Shown here: positions 36,701 to 50,269 of the stretch, piece by piece
Numbering within the stretch: position 1 is the stretch's first letter
Layout of the letters: each line of letters starts with the position of its first letter
Assembly (NCBI GenBank): GCA_900708905.1
Contig: CAADRB010000019.1
Location: 747,514 to 811,513 of the forward strand
DNA length: 64,000 nt
Direction: 5' to 3'
DNA from: Hymenolepis diminuta
Lineage: Eukaryota > Platyhelminthes > Cestoda > Cyclophyllidea > Hymenolepididae
Notes under the pieces: model-generated
The model's input: only the letters and a program-made list of their open reading frames with translations
Database searches by the model: none
Told to the model about the DNA's origin: nothing
Position numbers and translations under genes: made by a program

Positions 36701-39700
36701 ATCCACATTAGAAGGCGCTAGCCAATCAGACATCTTATCTTCATAGCCATTTCGACCGATCAGAAGGACTCGGAGTAGACCTGTCACCGTGTGAGTGTTA
36801 ACTTCCATCTCGCTGAACCGTGCGTTCAAGATTTGTGTAACCTGGGAATAAAAAGGAGTTCCCGTTATATCTACACCCTCTCTTGGCGTTGAAGAATTCA
36901 TTTGTACTTACCAGTCTCGGTGTAGGAATGCCAGGATCGAGAATAGCAAACTTGAGGAGCTCAATAATAAGATGATTGACAACTTCCAGACAAGTTTCGT
37001 CTCGCTCAATAAATGCTGCTTGCAAACATCGCATAGAAGGAATTGATTCAGGGTCTGGAATGAAGGCGTAATCGAGTCATTAAGCATTCTACTAACAAAC
37101 TATAAGTAGTTGAATCGACAGCACTCACCAATACAGAGGACTTCAGTGAAAGCTTGTAAGAACTCCAGCACGAATACGCAATCGGTGAATACCTGACTGG
37201 GCATACGATTTCCTTCAATAGGGTCGCATATGGGAAGTGGCTGAAGGCAAAAGAAATAATAATTTATTGAGTGATAAATGAATAAGTAGTCTAGTCTCGG
37301 ACTCAGAATACTACTTATATGTCTTAGATGGAGCAAAGAAATTTTCAGCTGCAAGGCAAGAACTAGCCGTCTTGGGGAAGGATGATCACTTGACAAACAG
37401 AAAGGCATAAGAGTATAGGCTGGCCCTATTTTTTTAATACCTTCCTAATATAGTTTCACCCATGTTTAGTCGCCTCTTCCTGAGGGTATTCTAACAGCAT
37501 ATTTATAGCTTAAAAAGGGTAGAGAATAAAAAACGCTCAGAATCTTCTCTCCAAGCCTTACAATAGCTAATTATTTATAACTGAATTTTTAGCTGAATGA
37601 ATTACCTCTGAGAAAATAATAACTTGCTTGAGAGGAAGTAATTAAGTCCCAAATGATTGCTACGAGGGATATTTGCTCAATGAACAATCCCAAAGGAAAT
37701 TAAAATGCGCTCATTCCCACTTTCATACAAGTAAATAGAGAAAAGGTTTATTATGTAATGAAGATATTTTTGTGACGCATTAGGGAATACGCAAAAATAC
37801 CCCCCAGAGAGAATAAGTCTTAGCTAAATCGCATACTAGTATAACTCTGTGAATTACAACCGTTTGGATAGACGAACGAGACGAACTTAACGATACAAGA
37901 AAGTTGATCATACTCAGGTCAGCATGTCTAAATGAAATTTATTAGGTGGCTAGATTTTGAGGATTTAAATACTGAAATAACAAATGGTAATTAGCTTGAC
38001 CATTTTTCAGAAGCTAATAAAAGAAAAGGCTGGTATGCATAATATTCCAGTAATCCAACGAGACAAAGAACTCGACATAATATTGCAATTTACAAATCAG
38101 GGAAACACAACATTCTTTGTTCTTAATTTGCACCAGGGAATTTACAATCAAATCGAGGTACCCAGCCATTTATTATTATTGCTGTTAATTATTAATCACG
38201 GTAATGCAAAAATTTGCTATTTTTAATTGTGCGTAGCAAACGAAATAGGCTACCAGAAAGTCCAATAAATAATGAGGCAGGGAGTCTAAAAAATTGTGAG
38301 GGCAACTTCAAGGTAGCAGAGTCTTACTTCATTTGATGTTTGGAATCAGGTTATATAACGTTTACTAAATGGATAGTTCAGGTTCCAAAATTCAAATTTC
38401 ATGATTCGTCCTCCGAATCACTTGTCTACGATTTTTAGTGCTTATTGGCTGTTTTTTATTCAAGAAGGGTCGGTCTTGAAACTTCTAGTTATTTTTCATT
38501 TGGTAGTTGAAAATGCAGAAAGATCTACATGATATTCAGCAGCTTACAGTTTTAACATAGCAAAGATGAGGCAAAAAATTTTTATTTTTCCTTTTATTTC
38601 TTCAATCTTCGTTTTAAAAATTTCAAAAACACATTTAATCGATTTGCACACCGACCTTGGAAGAAATATTCGAATAGATTAAAGGTATTTGCTTAGATGA
38701 GTCGGAGAAAACCGTTATGCAAGGCTGCCATTTTCAATTAAGTTTCGTTTTGCTCTCAATGCGATTGGCTTTTAAATCTTTTCAACGCTTAGATTCCGTC
38801 AGAAATAAGTGTTTGTCTTTTATAAATATTAATAATCGTCAACTGAAAGAAAAAATCGTTAGATTTAATGTTTATTTTGACTCATTAATCCATAAGGATC
38901 TCCAAATGCAACTGCGAATGCATCAGATAAGCTGTTCTTTTTTTCAAAAATCCCGTATACAAGTGCGTAAATGAGTCAAATATGTGTAATATGTTTTGAT
39001 GGCATCCGATGGAAACGAGGGGCAAGCGATCAAATTAAATTCATAAATCTTCTAGTAGAAGTTATTAGTGGTCCATTAGTACGCACACAAGTCATGCTCC
39101 AATTGGTCAATCTATCCACCTTATTAAAGCCCTGGGAATTGACATGACTGAGCGCCCGCGGGTAAGCGTAGTAAAAGTGAAAAGAAGGCAAAACGGTCCA
39201 TTTCGCCTACGCGTGTATGTTATTTGTTTTCTTTCCTCTCTAGCTCCAAAGGAATTTGGAGGTCTTCACCTTGAACAATCAATGAAACCATACTACCTCA
39301 CACCACCCCACCAAATGTGTATTGTGTTGCCAATGGTAACTGCACACTATTGAAAGTGTGTCAGACTTAATGACAAGTAACTAAATTTTATTTTAAAAAA
39401 TACAATGAACTGAATTTCGGACACTTATACACGGATGAGCAAATAGGAACTGTCATAATTTATAGTATAGATATCAATATTATAATCTTGTGTGATTTCA
39501 CATGTGATAAAAGCAAGTAATCAGTAATAGACACAAGACGTGTTGACAAAAAGAATGCCCCAAGAGCATACAACTCCAAGGTAAAAGAAAAATAGAATAG
39601 TAAACTACCATTAAAATTAATTTTTAACTAACCTTGGGATTGAGAAGGTTTAAATCTTCGACTGGCCGACGTAATTCCTCTTCCACCAGATATGCGATTC

Positions 39701-42700
39701 TCTGAAATAAAAATTATTTTATCAATTACTATATTTTTAGGCCAGTTATAAATAACGTAAACCAAACTAAGTTACGAATCAGACGAGTATATCGTTATCG
39801 AATTTTTATTACACAACACACAGGCCAAAAGGATTTAATAGATATTAAATCTTAAATGTGTTTTTTTTTCATTTTACTAAATGCTAAGATACTCTCAAGG
39901 GTGTATTTTAAGGCACTATATTTCCCAATAGAAAGGAAAATTACTCAAAAATACGGAATTACTAGATTGTTTTCAACAATCGAAATTATTCCAACCTAAA
40001 TGACAAGGAGAAGTACAACTTAGAATTCAAGAGAATATGTTTAAGCTGATCATTGCTAAACAAAATAATCAAAATAAACTAGGGCAAATAGATTTTATCG
40101 ATCGATAAGTTCAAGCGTAATGTACTCTATTCATTGTATCAAAAAATTAATTAATTAATTGACCTCTTCTCGTGCTTTGGCACTCTGAGCTTCCAGGTCA
40201 GCCTTTCGAAGAGATTCCTTTTCTGATTCCATTCGTTGAAGATCTTCAACAAGTTTCTTGAAAAATGCTCGGATATCGTTGAAGTCCTGCAAAATATTAT
40301 ATAAATATCCATTTATTCATAAAGCTAATACAGATTAAACTAATCGGGCAGTCAAATGCATATATTTATATTATTAAATTTGGCGTAGAGGGAAGAGGAA
40401 TTTGATTTTTCTCTTTTTAAATACTCAGCTCAGATTTGAGAACATTTATGGAGATATTTTGTCATCCATATCAAGGGTCAAGGGTTCGACTCCCATCGGT
40501 GCACAGCCAATGAGTGGAATGGTAAACCACACCGACTAAATCTGGCTAACACAGAAGATGGTAGAATTAAAGTCTCTCATCAGGAAGACTCCACGATGCC
40601 AATCTCTACACGAAATGACCGTTGGAAAACGTTTTCTTAAATAGGCCTGGGAATTGCTTTGAATATTATATGCTTGGGGTTTAATAGACTTACTAATCAC
40701 GCTTACGACTTCAAATTCAATCGACCGTTTTCCAAACACTCTATTAGCCTAAAAGGCAGGATTCAGTTATTTACGTATTAAAACTACAAGCACAACTGTC
40801 ACAATCCGAGTGTATATAATTTCAAATAGATAAGATTTCATGAGTGACGAGACTAGTTCGATTCACTTAGACAAATGGAAATATAAAAAGCAAAAGTTCA
40901 TTTGTAGAACGGTTGCAAAAATACTGGTCGAAAATTACTTTATTGTTGTAAAATCAACATTGAACCTAATCAAAACACACAATGGCGTTCACGCTGCTAA
41001 GCCAAATTTAATCTAGAGTGCAGATTCAAATCGGTATTAGTGGTGTATTCACGTATACATACATCTATACTATTCGTCAAGGCGGGGTAAGATGGTCTGT
41101 CCTTTGGTTGTTGGTGCTGTTGATGATGACTGTGACTAGAAGGGAATGGGAAACCGGAATTAGGCGAAGATGAAGCAGTTGTAGCTCCCTTTAATCCCAC
41201 TGTCCATGGCGTCCACATTGCACCAATTTGATTAGCCAGAGTGGGGGTTATTTGAGGAGGGTATCGTTGAAGGCCAAGGGCTAGTTCTGCGAAGGTCTTA
41301 GCACAGGCTTCTGGATTCATAGTTGCCAGAGCAGCCATCATTTCAGCATTGGAGTTTTCTCCTAAATTGAGAAATAATGATAAGAATATACAGCTATGAC
41401 TTTGTGAAAGCATAAACGTAAAAAGTCGGTGATATCTGTGTTTTTTCCACTTCTTAACACTTGATAAACCTCTGTCTTGACTTTTTACAGCTGTTAGATA
41501 GTAACCACATTTCTCACTTTTTAGATCTTCAACACATTTAACATGTTACGTTTGATTAGCCTTTTTGAGCTCTGAAGTCTGACTGAGATCGCTGGTCTGT
41601 AAACATTAATTTGTTTACTACAAACACGTTTTGACTGCTAATTTTGCTAATGTCTTATCGCTTGAACAACATGGGGCTCCGTTAAATCAATAAAAGTTTA
41701 ATATTCGTTGTAAATCAATAGCGAATTTAGTTAAGGTGTTAACAAACATTTATTTATTGTACTATTATAACCGTATAATACACATTGCAAAAAATTCATA
41801 ATTCAACTGATATGGAATAAGGTAAGCATGTTTACTCCTTTTAGCAACTTTGGAACCAATTCATCTAAGTTTAAACTGAATGCCAGCATTTAATTCTGCC
41901 ATCATTCCTCACTATTCTTATTACTAATTTTATTAAATTTTATTTTAATCCATAAAATATAACGTTTTATGATAGCATTGCATGTAACTAGTGTTTTATT
42001 TAAATCGTGGTCCTGATCACCTAAAGTTACAAGGTCAATTTTTATAAACATGATTACCATATTTGCGTAATTTCAATATTAAATTCTAATTACTTGAACA
42101 CGCTATATATCTGCTTAAACTGATCAACACGCATCAATATCTCAATAATTTCACACAGAATGTTTGTCATGGTAAATAAATTGTCCAATAATCCGCCTGT
42201 TTCTTTCCATGGGCGGTCAATAGAAAAATCAATAACAAATTCGATTTTGATTTATCATATTCTCAGCATAATAACCTCGTTTCATTTCGACACCATCTAG
42301 CGCAGTTCTTTTTCTAATTCTCAAACAAATTACTAGTTATCTATGCTTACACACAGCGCATTTCAAGGGACTAATACGTGTAGCTGCGTCCTTTTCCAAA
42401 AAACTCAGTCGTATTCACACTAATTCGCATGGTCTCTAAATTTGTTTAGCTAACTAATACCTATCCCCTAAGATACGAACCTGATGAGGCCTTTGCATTT
42501 GACCCTGTGGGAACAGCACAAGTCATGGATGGGGAATTTGATGGGTAAACGGGGTGTGGTTTTCGTCTGTGACCTCCAGACTGTGTCTCCTGACCAGTTG
42601 CAATTAGTGCATTGACTGCAGAATCGGACATTTTCACAAAACCCTGTAAGGGAGAAAAGAGCAGAGTAAACCACTTCATTGAACACGGATCCGCGTTAGC

Positions 42701-45700
42701 AACAACGATTTTCACCTCAGAATCCTTATTGCACTCGTAATAATCACCCAAACGAATGTAGGATTTAAAAGTGAAGTCCTCTGTAGTTAGCATTGTGTTG
42801 GCTGTCGATCGCAGGTACTAAAATAAATCAAATAGACTAAAATAGAATATTCTAAAAATGTTTGAAAAATTTTGCAATATTAGAATATTTTAAGGTTACT
42901 AATTATATTGCTACTATTTAAAAAAATACGAAGACGGGGATATTTCTCTTCCTTCTCTATGCCTGCCGAAAATGATCGAGAACAAGATAGAGGGAAAAAA
43001 TTGAACCAAAGCGAAATGTCGGTGGATTAAATCACTTTTTAATTGTATAAATTCAGTATTTTGAAGAAAGATGGTGATTGAAAGATTCCTTACCTCTCGA
43101 ATATTATCAATATTCCAGAATTGACGACCGCAGGGAGCAATGTAAACAACGTCACCAAGCAAACCGCCTGGACCTATGCCTTTCACCAATGTCTCACGAC
43201 GCCAGCTGAAATATTAAAATTGTGGTTATTTATCACAAAGGAAACATTTTATTTGAACCAGATCGATGAAACGTACCCTAAGTTTAAAGGAAGTCGATAA
43301 CCATTCTCAGGAAGAGTTCTTGCACGTTTGTGACCTAAAATATCAGGAAAGTACGATTTGGATTGAGTAAAAATAATAATTTATTTAAAAGTGAACTAAG
43401 TGTCCGTTTCGATTTGAAATTGTAGGTGTCCAGAAGTAACAGCTCTTGATAATTTTGTACTTAGAAGTAATCGTCTTAATTTCATAATTAATTTAGTGCT
43501 ATAATTATAATAAGGTTAAGGTTACCTGTTTATAGGGTATAACGTATGATAAGGATACATCATTAATTAAATTAGTCTTGAATCGTACGCAGCCAAACGG
43601 ATAGACGATAACGAGGTTAGTACCAGTATTGATTTACCGATTCGGAGTGGTGAGTTAGTAGGATAAACAGGCGATAAGACCATTGGGTTAATGGGAATGC
43701 ACTTCAATCAGATGTTTAATCAGGACTGGATAAATTGTAAATACAGCCGCACATCCTATTTCGTCATGTTTCACTGCATCAGATGGCTATCAGAGTAAAA
43801 TCGGTATTTTTCAAGGTGAAAAGTAAGAAATGCTTAGAAAAACTAAAAAAGCCATTAAAGTAGTGTGTCATTTCTAATTATTCATAGGGATCACATTAGC
43901 CATCATTAGGACAGGGTTGAGAATTGACGGGAAGTAGTACCATATGAAACTTAATAGCAATATATTTGATTCCATCATTTAACTCGGTTCAATTCAAGAT
44001 TTCACATAATCGAACTATCTAACTCACTCAAAGTGTCCGTCTTAGTCGAAGACACGGACATATTGGAGGCATTCGAATTGGTGGCCGGTGTAGTGACACT
44101 GTTCGGGGCATTTTTATCAACAGTATCAACGCGTTTTCTTTTTCGAGGTACGGTCTGGTCTGAGGAGTCATTGAAACGTTTGAGCACATCTGTTATGGTC
44201 CCGTCAATACTATTGGAATCGGCGATTGAAGATTCTGATTGGGGAGTGGATGTCGAAGCGCGTGATTGTTTGTCAACTTGAATCTAAGTGAAAGGAATAT
44301 ATTGTCTCGGCTTGAGCAAAAATAAACTAAACACAAATAGATTTTGTTCTTTGAGGTAAGACGGTGCATAGAAGACTTGAAGACAGTTGAACAGTCGAGA
44401 AACTCTGAGCTGAAATGAAGTTGCATTTTCCTAGTTTCCATTATTTTCATCTGCGTTACTAACCATCTTGATTTATAAGTTTTATTTGATATTTTTACGT
44501 TCTTCTTGAAGTAATGCTAATACTTATATCACAAGATTAAAATACGGAGATAAAATTTAAGCAATAGGATCAACGTGGTGCGAGGGTGATTGAAAATTAA
44601 CCAATGAAATATCAATAAAAGTGAGAGAAGCACGAAAAGAAGAATGGTCGATCTCCCAAATCGAACCTCGGTTGACTAACACCCTTCAATTACAATTCCT
44701 TATTCTACTTCATATTCCCTCCTGTTCGTTCCTTCATTCCACTGTGACAGGCCACTACACTTTGGTCCAACTTAACATTTAGTCTTCTCGTTTGCGGAAA
44801 GGCTTTTGTATACTGTTTGTCTTTAAAATTGCTTTAGGCCTAACTTGGTCGGAATCTTAAAGTAGCTTTAATGTCCGAATTAATGCTAACATGGAAAAAA
44901 ATAAGTATTAAAAATCCTCTACCTTCGTCACAGAAAAGGATGATTTTGGAGGTCTTCCACGACCTCTATGGAGCTGACCATCTCGTTGTGGTGTGGTCGA
45001 ACTAGCAGTCGTAGGTCGGGAGGAAGCGGAGGGTAAGGGTTGATGTTTTGGTGTTGCAGTTAATCGATTTTGCTGCTGCTGGAGAACAGACGAAGCTGCG
45101 GCAACATAAACAGCTGTTGTGGTGTCAGTTACACTTTGTTGAGAGGGATATCTAGAGGCACCGATATTACTAGACGATGTATGCACCGGGATGTCCTTGA
45201 TTTTACTTTGAGAGGTGACCGGCGTCTGCACGGCAATAACAAAACAACGACAGAAGTTAAGGCTAAATTGACAGAATATTGTAAAGAAAGAAAAGTAGCA
45301 AATTGGCCAGGGCACCAGACATTTTGGCAATACTCAAATTTGCTAAATAAAAGACTCACCCTGGAGGATGCTGTGCCTGAAGCAACACTTTGATTAAGAT
45401 CCTGTGTTAATTTTGCCAACACGGAACTGAAGGACTCGTCCGTTCCTGCTGTTAACGAGGATGTGCTTGCTTCTTCACCATCTAAAAGAATAGAAAAATC
45501 TGATTTAAGCAGTACATATTGTTTTTAAAAAACTTCCTGACTCTGATTTCTATTGATTTTGTTTGTTCTATGTAAATACTCTTAAATCAAAGGCTCAAGT
45601 ACAAGAGTAAACCTTGTCAATTTAGATTAAACGAGATTCGTCTACTATAGCAAAAGGAGCAGATTAAAATTCCATCTAATTTAGGTAGTACATTCACTAA

Positions 45701-48333
45701 AATAATTGTTTTAGTTCAACCTTCTATTGATTAAAACGCGCGTCTAATAATCATTGATTATCTCTAAGCCCACTGCACTGTAGATGTGCAGATCTAATTA
45801 CTTCTGATCGGAGTTCGCACGCCCCGTTTTTTTAGCCTTGTAAATCACCTGATTAGCAGTTTTGCAGCGTTAAAAGAGTGCTGAATTTTGTGAACTATTT
45901 CAGCAATAAAAAGTAACAAAATAAGTGCAGATATATGATCGCTAATAAAAATTTCGAGTAAGATGCAGAGGTAGCTACGCATTTTTCCGCCTATCGATTG
46001 AGAAATGGGTATTTGAAAAAAATTCACGCTAGAGATAACAGAACGTTGCAGAAACAAATTGGAGGAGATGTGGGGTAATTTGGCTGATAAATGCGCAATT
46101 ACACAGTGCTGCCCGCGGAAAAATGGCGTGCTCTAGTTTGGCTACTATCGATCGAAACGCGAGATTTTTTATTGGTCCAAGTGCGCGAGTTTCGCATGTA
46201 AAAAGAAATGGCGCGATTTTGCCATATTTTTTCAAGAATTTTGAACATCTTTTCATTTCCGATCACAGAACATATTTTCTCTCCCATCCTCCCCCAAATG
46301 CAAGTAAACTTTTCCAGAAAATAATGGTGTTTTCCACGACGCAAGCATCCAAAAAACGAGTCTAATTCCCATTCACATGTGGAGACAAGTTGAAGCCTTC
46401 CACGTGAGTAAATAACGATATATGAATTGTGACTCGAGCAAAAGGGAAATAGTGACACCAATTAACATCTATACAACTTCTATCAGTGAATTAGTCAGTT
46501 TCTTTAACCATAGCAACGACAGAAGATGAATCATGCAAAATCAGGACAAGGGCGCTGCCGTATTTAAAACTCTTGCGATTAACCTATGAGAGTTTATTGT
46601 AATTCTATCATTCATTCCAGAAAAAAAAATTCGATGTATTTATTTCCATGGCTATAACGAATAGACCATATGGACTCAGACTAGTACTCTGTTAATTTAT
46701 CGGTAGGACAAATATTGATTTATAAATAATGTTCGTGGTAGGTTAAATTAAGAGCAAGAGAAAAAAGATCGATAATTCGATAACACGATAACTTAACCCT
46801 AATGAGCGTGAAAAAGCGCTCAAAGAAGAGTGCAATTTTTGCCAATATTGTAAATTGAATTGGGGTTTGGTTGCACTTACACAGATCACGACGTTGATGC
46901 AAAGTTTGAAGAGGATTGGAAGTGCACTGACCGAGTAAACTCGTCATTGCAAGAGCCATTTGATGTTGATTATTGTTCTGTTGATGTTGTCTACCTGAAG
47001 CCTCAATACCGGCTTGCAGTAGGGCGTGTTGGGCAAAAAGGGTGGGATCAATAGGGAGATTGACCTTGGATGAGTAAATATCTGCTTGAGCTTGTCTAAT
47101 GTTCGACTGGAGAAGAGAGTTTTGTTGTGCCTGTTGTTGCTGTTGTTGACTGTACATCAGAGAAGCTGAAAGCGTAAAATGAAGATAATTAAATCAAGAA
47201 ATCTGGTTGAGAGACTAGGCCAAACTCCGGGTGAGGCATGAGTCATCCGTTAGATGAGTGTCATTACCGCAGTCATGAAGAGAAATAGGTGACTCGCCCA
47301 CTCAATCTCGCTATAATTAAATTTAGTCTGTTCGAAAGTATGTGCTTGTTATTTTTTTTCATTTCGGTGAATCGATTAAGGTAATATCTTTCAGTTTTTT
47401 CTCGATTCTTCCTCAGTCCTTGATAGCCAAGTTCAGTTGAAAACTGAATTTCATCATAGTCATTTAATGAATGAGTTTAAAAGTCAAATACGGGCCTTCA
47501 ATCAATGTTCAATAGTCTATGAAGTATTTGAAACGGAACAATATGTGAAGCTAAGTAGACATATCTTCTGATATATAACACCGAATTCCGCAATAACTAA
47601 GATCCGATTCGATTCTCCTCATAACTATCGTAAATTGTGGATAAAAAGAAAGATATCTTAAAAATGCGTGTGAAGATAAAGAGCAAATCACAAAAGTAAC
47701 AAGATCAACTCTGTCTCCATAGCATTATCTTAATCTGACCAACGTAGAAATACATACCTACAAAAGTGTTTCTTTAGCACTAAAAGCCCTATGATTTTAT
47801 CGCAGCACAATGCTTTATTTTAAATTCTCACGATTCGTGGGCTACAGGCTACAGTTGAGTCAACAAATCGAAGGCTTCGAAAATTTAATAAAAGCCTACC
47901 CCCTCCCGGCTTTCACATAATCCGCTTGATTTAATTAGTAAATCACGAAGCAATGGTGAAGAATCCAATATAATTGCAGCTCATGTGTACAGCTAATAGC
48001 AAGTAATCAATAAATCCACGATGGCTGATACTCACTGAGTAGCGTTGACGCTGTGAAAGGATCCATCGTAGGTGTGGATGGGTTTGCAGCCGCCATTGCT
48101 GCAGTTAAAATAGCATTCATAATATCTCCAGCCGCCGAACTCTGCGCAAAGGAGTTGGCTGCTGATTGTTGCTGAAGCATATTTGGGGGTATAGTTCCAT
48201 TAGAGGCGTAAATACTGGCTAAATAATCCATTGTGAGGTCATTTTTCGCACTGGAGTCAGATGACTGGCCATTTGAATTGTTATTAGTATTATGTGATTG
48301 ACCGGAAGTTGACGTGGAATGATAGACTGACAT
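30710..48333 (-). CDS. BAZ2: BAZ2-type chromatin remodelling subunit (MBD/TAM-DDT-WHIM-PHD-bromodomain; complete, 22 coding exons)
   Basis: Exons on the minus strand: 48333-48036, 47165-46881, 45481-45360, 45225-44923, 44283-44028, 43334-43277, 43205-43094, 42817-42716, 42643-42481, 41361-41063, 40286-40164, 39701-39633, 37240-37129, 37054-36912, 36841-36537, 36132-34556, 34488-34037, 33953-33039, 32951-32723, 31902-31584, 31377-31231, 31145-30710. They total 6825 nt, about 2274 aa. Domains: Q/S/A-rich N-terminus; AT-hook-like RGRGRPPK (~325); MBD/TAM (GWRRE, VVYIAPCGRQ, ~430-512); coiled coil (~667-707); DDT (~731-800, FTDCVFVLEFL) and following helices (LDPGIPTP); WHIM motif GQDRFHRNYFVLG (~1010); PHD (CQICRRDKNEARLLLCDGCD, ~1752); a second PHD-like finger (~1805); AT-hooks (GRPRG, KRGRPSS); acidic tract; bromodomain (WPFRKPV, IIKKPMDLSTI, FNEDESEIGKAGHELRKYFE). 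The domain order and last motif identify BAZ2A/B (TIP5), the ISWI partner that silences rDNA in mammals. BAZ2A versus BAZ2B cannot be decided. Confidence 0.93.
37241..39632 (-). other. Large intron of the BAZ2-type gene
   Basis: This 2.4 kb intron separates the short exon RIAYLVEEELRRPVEDLNLLNPK-type segment (39701-39633) from the DDT core (37240-37129). I see only AT-rich DNA here, with no nested gene or recognisable repeat. Confidence 0.6.
40460..40600 (+). mobile_element. tRNA-derived SINE-like remnant, copy 3 (BAZ2 intron)
   Basis: B-box-like GGGTTCGACTCCCATCGGTGC is followed by a tail (ATGGTAAACCACACCGACTAAATCTGGC) like those of copies 1 and 2. The A-box half is missing or decayed. It lies in the intron 40287-41062, antisense to the gene. 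Confidence 0.5.
46090..46240. promoter_or_regulatory. CpG-rich patch in a BAZ2 intron, candidate internal promoter
   Basis: Within the intron 45482-46880 a short stretch holds many CpG dinucleotides in otherwise AT-rich DNA: CCGCGG, TCGATCGAAACGCG, TTATTGGTCC (a CCAAT core), TGCGCGAG and GGCGCGATTT (E2F-like). Such clusters often mark promoters or enhancers. No exon could be tied to it, so this is an inference from composition. Confidence 0.25.
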
Positions 48334-48364
48334 GTCTGCAGGCTGTTAGTGCAGCATTCGGTGT
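48334..48364 (-). promoter_or_regulatory. Short 5' untranslated segment with splice acceptor before the BAZ2 start codon
   Basis: On the minus strand CTCTTTAG|ACACC places a good acceptor only 31 bases before the ATG at 48333. The mRNA therefore either has an upstream noncoding exon (possibly near 50.2-50.6 kb) or is a target of spliced-leader trans-splicing, which is known in flatworms. The sequence cannot tell which. Confidence 0.5.
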
Positions 48365-50269
48365 CTAAAGAGAAAAAGCGAAGTAAATATACAGGTTAAT
48401 TCACGTACAACTAGAAATGGAGCGCAAATAGTTCTTGATGAAGGCCATGTAGACTGCTATGACTAAGCCCAGTGGGATATGCGAAAGTTTTATAAAAAAA
48501 GTCCAAACGCACAGGTAGATGACAACCTACTTACCACTACTAAACCGTGAAATTATTTGAACTCTGGCACCTTGTGTATGTATGTGATTTGTGTGTGCTC
48601 GTGATTTGGAATAAAATGAACTAAATTAATCTTCACTTAAATAGAGGAGGTTGCTAATTGATACCTGCGCCAATCATATGCAATCTCAAAATCCTGGCGA
48701 ATCCAAATCAAACTCAATTTTGGAAAGCAAGTTCATTAGAAGTAATATACAGGCTCTAGTGCACTACAAAAATTCGATTGACTCGTACAAAATACAATCG
48801 TGAAAATGTGATATAAAATCGGGGCAAAAAATTGGTTGAATAACGCTCACCAAATATAATCAGCTGATAGATTGGAGCGAATAAAGGTGTGTTAAATATG
48901 AAATAAAAGTGAGGTTTTCAGGGTCTAATTTGACTTCCTGCCATCCCAATCGGTCTTAGTGGCGGCAGAAACTTAGGAGTGGTGGTGGTGGTGATTGTGC
49001 GTACGCGTATACATAAGCGCAGACGAAGAAAAATGAATGGACACATCGTTCTCGCTTTCGTATTCGCTATCTAGCACTTACCCTCACCACTCCCTGATTT
49101 TCCCCTTCCCCCAACCTCTCACTTTTATACCTGTCAGGCGACGTAGTCTTATGCGCAGATTAGCGAAGGAGAGAACGCGAGCGGGAAAGAGGGTATCGAT
49201 TTTTTGGCCTCGTTGGATGATTACAAAATGTAATTTTAAAGCCCATAAGTCTAATGCCATTAACATACCACAATAACAAACACGTGCTTTAGATTCATCC
49301 AGCATGGAACTTACAATCCCTCCAAATACATCTCAAAACAAATCTAGATTTCGCTCTTCCGTCACGGGCATCTGCCTCTCAAAACGATTACATTCTACTA
49401 TGTTATCCATCTTCAAAAGAATTTCCTATATTAGTTGACGGACGAATACTCAAGCATTTCTTCATTTAGATAACAGAGTGAATAGAGATTTAAGAGAAAT
49501 TATGGTGGTAGATCAGTTAGAGGAATCACTGCTAGGGAGATCCGTATTTAAACGAAGCCAAGGTGCGTGTATGCCATAGGAAAAGAGAGAAATTAACAAC
49601 CTTTAACAAATGGCATCAGCCGCACAAATATGAATGACGAAAAGAGAGAGTTGACGTGTGCACTGCTTCTGTGAAAAGTAGGAAGAAGAAGGGGTAGAAT
49701 TGGGAGAATACTCTTCCCAACTCCGCCTCCCTCCTCTTCTCCCAGTTTTTGTCTCCTTAACTTCCCCCTTCCGCTAGCTGCACACGCCAACTAACCCCTC
49801 CCTGTTTGGCCATCGTGGATTTGGACAGACCATTAGCTCGCTACTGCCGTAAAAAAGCTCCAATTTTGGCATAGATTATCGCTCTTTTGAGTTTTTCATA
49901 ATTATCCTCAAAGCAATCTCAAGTCGCATATGTAACAGTCACGCTTTTTGAGATAGAAAAGAGTGATTTAAGTGGGAATTTGCATGACATTCGCATGGGA
50001 TTTGATGGTGATTTGTGTTCGAAATTGAAAGGGACTTGACGGAGAATGTACTAACCTCAGGAATTTCGACAATAATCCTCGTCAAAACGGGTGACTGTTA
50101 GATGGAGAAACATTAATCCAGAGTAATAAATTCCACAATGTGCTGGCGTTGTTGTTAACAGGGATCACATAAAATCCAGAATGAGAACTCCAGTTTGAAT
50201 TATGATTGATAGACTGAAAAGTAGTGATCCGTCTTTAAATACGACGATGACTGTTAATGACTCCTCGTA

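Noticed and set aside
42468..42686. Minus-strand frame with a CXXC-like cysteine cluster (FCSQCTNCNWSG) overlapping BAZ2 exon 9
   Set aside because: The phase fixed by the MBD exons on one side and the next exon (GENSNAEMM) on the other selects a different frame, so the cysteines are not translated.
46099..46461. 120-codon minus-strand open frame in a BAZ2 intron
   Set aside because: No splice signals join it in phase, an opposite-strand frame overlaps it, and the composition is not protein-like; probably open because of local CpG-rich sequence.
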